From: an uncultured Blautia sp.
GTDB lineage: Bacteria; Bacillota; Clostridia; Lachnospirales; Lachnospiraceae
DNA length: 37,426 bases
Direction of reading: 5' to 3'
NCBI GenBank assembly: GCA_946557785.1
Contig: CAMNTH010000027.1
Location: 1 to 37,426 of the forward strand
Made by a program: the position numbers and the translations under genes. Positions 33,290 to 37,426 of the stretch are shown here, one piece after another. Position 1 is the first letter of the stretch. Each line of letters begins with the position of its first letter. The notes beneath the pieces were generated by a model. The model saw only the letters and a program-made list of their open reading frames with translations. It was not told the DNA's origin and did no database searches.

Positions 33290-36200
33290 TCAGATAATTT
33301 TGTCTTTTTTCAGCATACCAATCAATCGCTCTGTATTTTTTCCGTCATGGAACTCAACAATCTGCTGATAATTTTCACGATGGTGCAGTGTCTGCCCTTC
33401 CAGATAATTTCTAACAATCACCTTCTCTAAATCTTCTTTTCGGTAACAAACATCTCCATATACGTTTGTCTCGTTCAGCATCAGCTTGGATGAGGGCCCA
33501 TAATTTTTCAGACATTCTTCCTTCTCTTCCCAATAAAAAATCACATTAGCGCCACGATAAAATGCATCATATGCAATGGATGAATAGTCTGTTATAAGGA
33601 CTTTGGTATTTCTTAAGATTTCATCATATTTTGTATTTCCGTCAAAATATTTCTTTAAATCAAACTCTGCCGCTTTTACAGCATCAAAAAACAACGGATG
33701 AGGGAGAATGATCACCTTTTCATGATATTCCTCTGGAATCGCCTGAAAGATTCTCATAATCATCTGATAATATTTGGAATTCTCAAAACTGAAACGTACT
33801 GCATTATATTCCCATGCCCGCCATGTCAGCATAATAACAATTTTATCTGCTCCGGAATTCCAACTGTTTCTATCATACTTCGGTAATCCGCAAATATATA
33901 AATATGATGGATCATATTGTCCAAGTTTAACAAAATGTTCTGCTTCCTTTTGGGATGATGTAACTACTCTATATATCCCCTTCGTATTAGAAGGTTTAAA
34001 AAATCCCCTAGTTTCTGCATCCAGCGATACCATGTACATAACGCCGTGCTGCAGAAATACATAATTAATATCCTTTGACTGCAGCCTGCGATTTGCATAT
34101 TTGTTCTTAATGCGTAAATCTATCGCATGAGACAACATTTCTGAGCCAAGAAAGGTGTTTGCTTTAAAGAAATAGAAATAATGCTTAAAAGTTCCTTTAT
34201 ATATAAGGTTAACACGATACTTTTCAGGAATTGTATCCAAATATGCATATCGTTTATCAATAAAAAAATATGCGTTGCTATATCCCTGATCAATCAGTTT
34301 TTCATATAATACGGAGGCACTTTCTTCATATCTGCTGCTATTCTTCTCATACAAAACAAGAATATTATGCTTCGGAATGACTTTTGCAGCATAATATGCC
34401 AAGGCCATCTGTATTTGGGCTTTTTTAGAATCCGTCAAATTGCATGATCTAACCGTAAAATACATATAGTTGTATTTTGACTGCCGAAAATATGCGGATG
34501 TATTCTCCTCATGAAAAATTTTAATAGATCCTTCTTTTCCTTTTCCCTTACTGAAATTCAGAAAACTATAGCGAATCCCCCGTTCCATCCCATAGCCACA
34601 CGAATCTGTAAAGACAAATGTAACTTTGTTCTGTACATCAAGAGTCTTCATATTTTCAAATGGAATCTTTAATGCATAATGAGTAAGTCTGTAGCCCTTG
34701 CCAATTTTTATTCCCTTTGCCATATGAGCATCATAATATTGATCAGAACTTAATCGAATCTTAATTTCATTTAATTCACATGGCAGGCTGGTTCTTACAA
34801 GAGCAAATGACCATATTCCTACGGAATTTTTTTTATTTCGAAATAAAGGGATCAAATTTGAAATTTGAAAACATGCATTATAATATTCCTTTTTTTCATC
34901 CTCATTCCAATATCTAACAACATCTATACTGCTCTCATCATATACCCGATTATAATGATCTTCAAAATAATTCCCCATAATCTCATATCGTTTATTGAGA
35001 ACATCATATCCTTCAAACACAGGGTTGTGGATGTACGCTTCTTTTACACATGAAAAACCTGATAAAATCTTATATAAATAATTTGGCTTTCCGGCATAAT
35101 AAACAACCTTCGTTGGAACTAAGCTATAAAAAATGCGTTTCCGCTCTTTTTCAAATACTGGCTCAAGCCTTCTATTCAGCCAGGGTGCCATCACCGTATT
35201 GCGCATAGAACATATAGCCATAACTCTCTGGAATATCCCCATATCCACCTGAGACACAAGAGCCATATAATTCACATTCTCCGGCAATTTTATAAGCGTT
35301 TCTATAACAACAGGCCTGATAACTCCCCTAAAGCAAATCAGAATATTTTTTCCCTTCGTATCTAAAGAATTAATATAATCTAAAATTCTTCTGTTTTGTA
35401 CCTTATTATTAAGCGCTCCAACATATATTATTTCCAGTTCTTTACCATTATCCGGAGCTTTTTCTATCACAACATTTTTTTCATTTCCGTTAATCATTGC
35501 CTCCAATACCTTTTGCGGGGCATTCAGATCACGATAACGGCAGTATTCATTTAAAAAATCCGCATAATCTTCACTGGCAGCGGCTCGATTAATTTCATCA
35601 ATAAGCGACTCAACATTATATGCAATCGGAAACGGAAGGTCGGTAATAGGAAAATAGGTTCCCCTATCCCGCATATATCCATCCAAATCATATGGGAATA
35701 AAATAATTTTTCTTCCAGTAGACGCAAAATCAAAAAAAACGCTGGAATAATCTGTTACAAGCATATCGCATATTGACAGAAATTCATAAGTCTCATATTC
35801 CGGCGGAAATGGCTTTATATGTTTATATTCACTATAATCCATAACATCTCCCAGAAGGAAATGAAGATTCACATAAAATATCTGATGCTCCCCAAGCCTT
35901 TTGTCAATCTCCAAAAAATGCTCATGCAAAATTCTTTTTTGAACTGCTGCATCCGCTTTTCTATTAGTTCCCCGCCATGTCGGCAAATAAGCAATAAGCT
36001 GTTTGTTTTGAAGCTTTAACTTATTTTTTAATTCAGAAGAAAATTTATCATCCAAAAAAACACTGTTACGTGGATAATCACACATAAAAATTTTTCCAGT
36101 ATAGATGTTTTCCAGCATATAATCTTTCATAAAAACATCACGGGTAAACGAATTTGGGAATAACGCATAGTCCGCCATTAAATAATTCTTCTGAATATTA

Positions 36201-36646
36201 GCAAGAGACAACGCATTTTGTATATCACTCTTCCCCATAAGTTTTAATGGCGTACCATGCCAGGTATTCATATAAACCTGACCTTCACGTTTATTAAAAT
36301 ATGGCGGAAAGGAATTATCCGTCAGCAAATATTTTGCAGTAGCAAGGTCATAACAATACTCTTTTGTATTTCGGATAACAGTTTTTGCAGTAAATCCATA
36401 AAAAGCCAGCCGTTCTTTGGCACCAGCCTCCGTATGCTTAGTAACAACGAAGACGGGTTCTATATGTTCCCATTTTTTATTTGTACATAATTCTTTTAAA
36501 ATTGCAAACATATTTCCATTTAAATTCTTTCCCTGTCCAGCTTCCAAAAGAATTTTGTTTTCCTGAATTGGCTGTTTACAATAATACATATAATAATTTG
36601 ACTTTTTGACAAATTTATTTTTAATTTTTTTTATCAACTTAAACAT
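33290..36646 (-). CDS. Two-domain CDP-glycerol glycerophosphotransferase (TagF-like)
   Basis: This 1118-residue protein has two Glyphos_transf (TagF) domains. Domain 1 (about 40-385) has WHGTPLKLMGK with His130, LPTWRGTNRK, LHFLL with His262, and TDYSSVFFDFASTGRKIILF. Domain 2 (about 755-1115) has FLQHGVMY with His867, LTWRAWEY, LPHPL with His983, and TDYSSIAYDAFYRGANVIFYW. Residues about 400-750 between them are unassigned. It should polymerise or prime glycerol-phosphate chains from CDP-glycerol, made by tagD next door. The first domain keeps the full HGTP motif and the second has HGVM, so the two domains may have different activities. A fusion of priming and polymerising enzymes is one idea. 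AAAGGGAT precedes the ATG. The gene is visibly AT-richer than its neighbours. Confidence 0.85.
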   Translation of the reverse strand: MFKLIKKIKNKFVKKSNYYMYYCKQPIQENKILLEAGQGKNLNGNMFAILKELCTNKKWEHIEPVFVVTKHTEAGAKERLAFYGFTAKTVIRNTKEYCYDLATAKYLLTDNSFPPYFNKREGQVYMNTWHGTPLKLMGKSDIQNALSLANIQKNYLMADYALFPNSFTRDVFMKDYMLENIYTGKIFMCDYPRNSVFLDDKFSSELKNKLKLQNKQLIAYLPTWRGTNRKADAAVQKRILHEHFLEIDKRLGEHQIFYVNLHFLLGDVMDYSEYKHIKPFPPEYETYEFLSICDMLVTDYSSVFFDFASTGRKIILFPYDLDGYMRDRGTYFPITDLPFPIAYNVESLIDEINRAAASEDYADFLNEYCRYRDLNAPQKVLEAMINGNEKNVVIEKAPDNGKELEIIYVGALNNKVQNRRILDYINSLDTKGKNILICFRGVIRPVVIETLIKLPENVNYMALVSQVDMGIFQRVMAICSMRNTVMAPWLNRRLEPVFEKERKRIFYSLVPTKVVYYAGKPNYLYKILSGFSCVKEAYIHNPVFEGYDVLNKRYEIMGNYFEDHYNRVYDESSIDVVRYWNEDEKKEYYNACFQISNLIPLFRNKKNSVGIWSFALVRTSLPCELNEIKIRLSSDQYYDAHMAKGIKIGKGYRLTHYALKIPFENMKTLDVQNKVTFVFTDSCGYGMERGIRYSFLNFSKGKGKEGSIKIFHEENTSAYFRQSKYNYMYFTVRSCNLTDSKKAQIQMALAYYAAKVIPKHNILVLYEKNSSRYEESASVLYEKLIDQGYSNAYFFIDKRYAYLDTIPEKYRVNLIYKGTFKHYFYFFKANTFLGSEMLSHAIDLRIKNKYANRRLQSKDINYVFLQHGVMYMVSLDAETRGFFKPSNTKGIYRVVTSSQKEAEHFVKLGQYDPSYLYICGLPKYDRNSWNSGADKIVIMLTWRAWEYNAVRFSFENSKYYQMIMRIFQAIPEEYHEKVIILPHPLFFDAVKAAEFDLKKYFDGNTKYDEILRNTKVLITDYSSIAYDAFYRGANVIFYWEEKEECLKNYGPSSKLMLNETNVYGDVCYRKEDLEKVIVRNYLEGQTLHHRENYQQIVEFHDGKNTERLIGMLKKDKII

Positions 36647-36690
36647 GATATATCCCTTTTCAAACCAGCATATTAAACTGATCTCCCGTT

Positions 36691-37086
36691 TTACTTCTGA
36701 TTTAAGTCTTTTTTTATCTGGGTTGTAGAAATTTCCGGAGTTCTGGAAAGATAAATCACTTCACACCCATCTTCGTTAAGGAAATCAAACTTTCCTTTCC
36801 AATCATCTCCCATTACAAATGTATCAACATGGTATTCTTTAATATCACTTCTCTTCTGTTCCCAGTTTTCCTCCGGTATTACTAAATCCACGTAACGTAT
36901 TGCCTCCAATAACTGCTTGCGGATTTCATAAGAAAAATAACACTTTTTCTCTTTTTCATTCCAATTAAACTCGTCTGTTGACAATGCAACAATCAAATAA
37001 TCGCCCTGCTGCTTTGCTCTCCTCAACAGGTTAATATGACCATAATGCAATAAATCAAACGTCCCATAAGTAATTACCCGTTTCAT
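36691..37086 (-). CDS. tagD: Glycerol-3-phosphate cytidylyltransferase
   Basis: This 131-residue enzyme makes CDP-glycerol from CTP and glycerol-3-phosphate for teichoic acid. It has the nucleotidyl-transferase HxGH motif (HYGH, residues 14-17) after ITYGTFDLL, the MGDDWKGKFD block and the RTPEISTTQI signature (115-124). Length is normal. GAGGAGG precedes the ATG. It lies 44 bp upstream of the TagF-like gene on the same strand, and both share the promoter at 37177-37205. Confidence 0.94.
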   Translation of the reverse strand: MKRVITYGTFDLLHYGHINLLRRAKQQGDYLIVALSTDEFNWNEKEKKCYFSYEIRKQLLEAIRYVDLVIPEENWEQKRSDIKEYHVDTFVMGDDWKGKFDFLNEDGCEVIYLSRTPEISTTQIKKDLNQK

Positions 37087-37176
37087 TATAACCTCCTCGT
37101 TATATACTCAAATTTTTTATGCTATAGCCTAATCAAAAAGCACAATATTTATTAATCAGAATTTACATTTTGTTTC

Positions 37177-37205
37177 ATTATATACTAATTATTTTTTGTC
37201 GTCAA
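37177..37205 (-). promoter_or_regulatory. Promoter of tagD operon
   Basis: On the minus strand TTGACG (37200-37205), a 17-bp spacer and TATAAT (37177-37182). The leader to tagD is about 85 nt and AT-rich with no recognised element. Confidence 0.75.
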
Positions 37206-37243
37206 TCTGCTATGACTTTTAAGTCTGCTGAACAAATGACAAT

Positions 37244-37280
37244 AAAAAAACCGGATGCCTTGAACTCTCAAAGCGTCCGG
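37244..37280 (-). terminator. Terminator of tRNA-Trp
   Basis: CCGGATGC (37251-37258) pairs with GCGTCCGG (37273-37280) with one G-T pair. On the minus strand it is followed by seven Ts, just after the tRNA. Confidence 0.85.
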
Positions 37281-37291
37281 ATCTTTTCAAA

Positions 37292-37362
37292 CAGGGGATG
37301 AGAGAATCGAACTCCCACCAAAGGTTTTGGAGACCCCTATCATACCATTTGACCAATCCCCT
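37292..37362 (-). tRNA. tRNA-Trp (anticodon CCA)
   Basis: Read on the minus strand this 71-nt segment has acceptor stem AGGGGAT paired with ATCCCCT and discriminator G at 37292. The anticodon loop CTCCAAA gives CCA, and the T-loop is TTCGATT. Discriminator G is standard for tryptophan. No CCA end is encoded. Upstream (37363-37426) nothing is recognisable before the window edge. Confidence 0.94.
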
Positions 37363-37426
37363 TTATACGAAACTGTATCTTCAAAACTACATACATGCTG
37401 ACATTTGAAAACCAACTGACCATGCC

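Noticed and set aside
37363..37426. Start of an rRNA spacer at the right edge
   Set aside because: The plus strand has phrases like TTGAAAACC seen in rRNA spacers, but 64 bases give no rRNA sequence to confirm it.

Overview
The window looks like chromosome from a low-GC, spore-forming Firmicute of the Lachnospiraceae/Clostridia type, probably a gut commensal. The reasons are AGGAGG-type ribosome binding sites, Sec-type ABC sugar transporters without their own ATPases, a PdaA-type spore-cortex deacetylase, a YesM/YesN-type two-component system, CDP-glycerol (teichoic acid) genes and the Gram-positive order pyrH-frr-uppS-cdsA-dxr-rseP. Species cannot be named from the sequence alone. Two tRNA genes lie near the edges: tRNA-Leu(AAG) at 50-134 and tRNA-Trp(CCA) at 37292-37362, both on the minus strand.

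Layout. 306-1601 (-) is a SpoIID-like/peptidoglycan-binding protein. 1870-6376 (+) is a fucoside-utilisation operon: GH29 alpha-L-fucosidase, sugar-binding protein and two permeases, with operator-like palindromes at both promoters and an attenuator-like hairpin after the binding protein. 6477-10339 (-) carries asnB and glgB, with a divergent TetR regulator at 10476-11003. 11041-17389 (-) is a housekeeping envelope operon led by an unknown lipoprotein behind a consensus promoter: lipoprotein, pyrH, frr, uppS, cdsA, dxr, rseP. 17517-27199 (-) is a self-contained disaccharide phosphorolysis locus: GH94 phosphorylase, phosphohexomutase, YesM-like histidine kinase, binding protein, two permeases and, after a terminator, the YesN-like response regulator. 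Its GH94 enzyme most resembles N,N'-diacetylchitobiose phosphorylase. 27303-31747 (-) holds smpB, rnr, secG and eno.

31748-32384 has no convincing protein gene but is highly structured. Four phased copies of an 11-mer precede a strong sigma-A-type promoter. The promoter leads into six imperfect copies of a 24-nt block with Shine-Dalgarno-like sequence, closed by a strong terminator. I read this as an undescribed repeat-bearing small RNA of about 385 nt, and it is the most novel item in the window. It is followed by pdaA (32385-33224, +), whose upstream region matches a sigma-E-type sporulation promoter and whose ribosome binding site lies in a perfect inverted repeat. 33290-37086 (-) is a visibly AT-richer teichoic-acid pair: tagD and a 1118-residue protein with two glycerophosphotransferase domains.

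The fucoside operon and the GH94 locus follow the same plan: a binding protein and two permeases but no ATPase, so both presumably share an ATPase encoded elsewhere. Neither binding protein has a lipobox cysteine. In the GH94 locus, phosphorolysis would give a sugar-1-phosphate that the adjacent mutase could send to sugar-6-phosphate.
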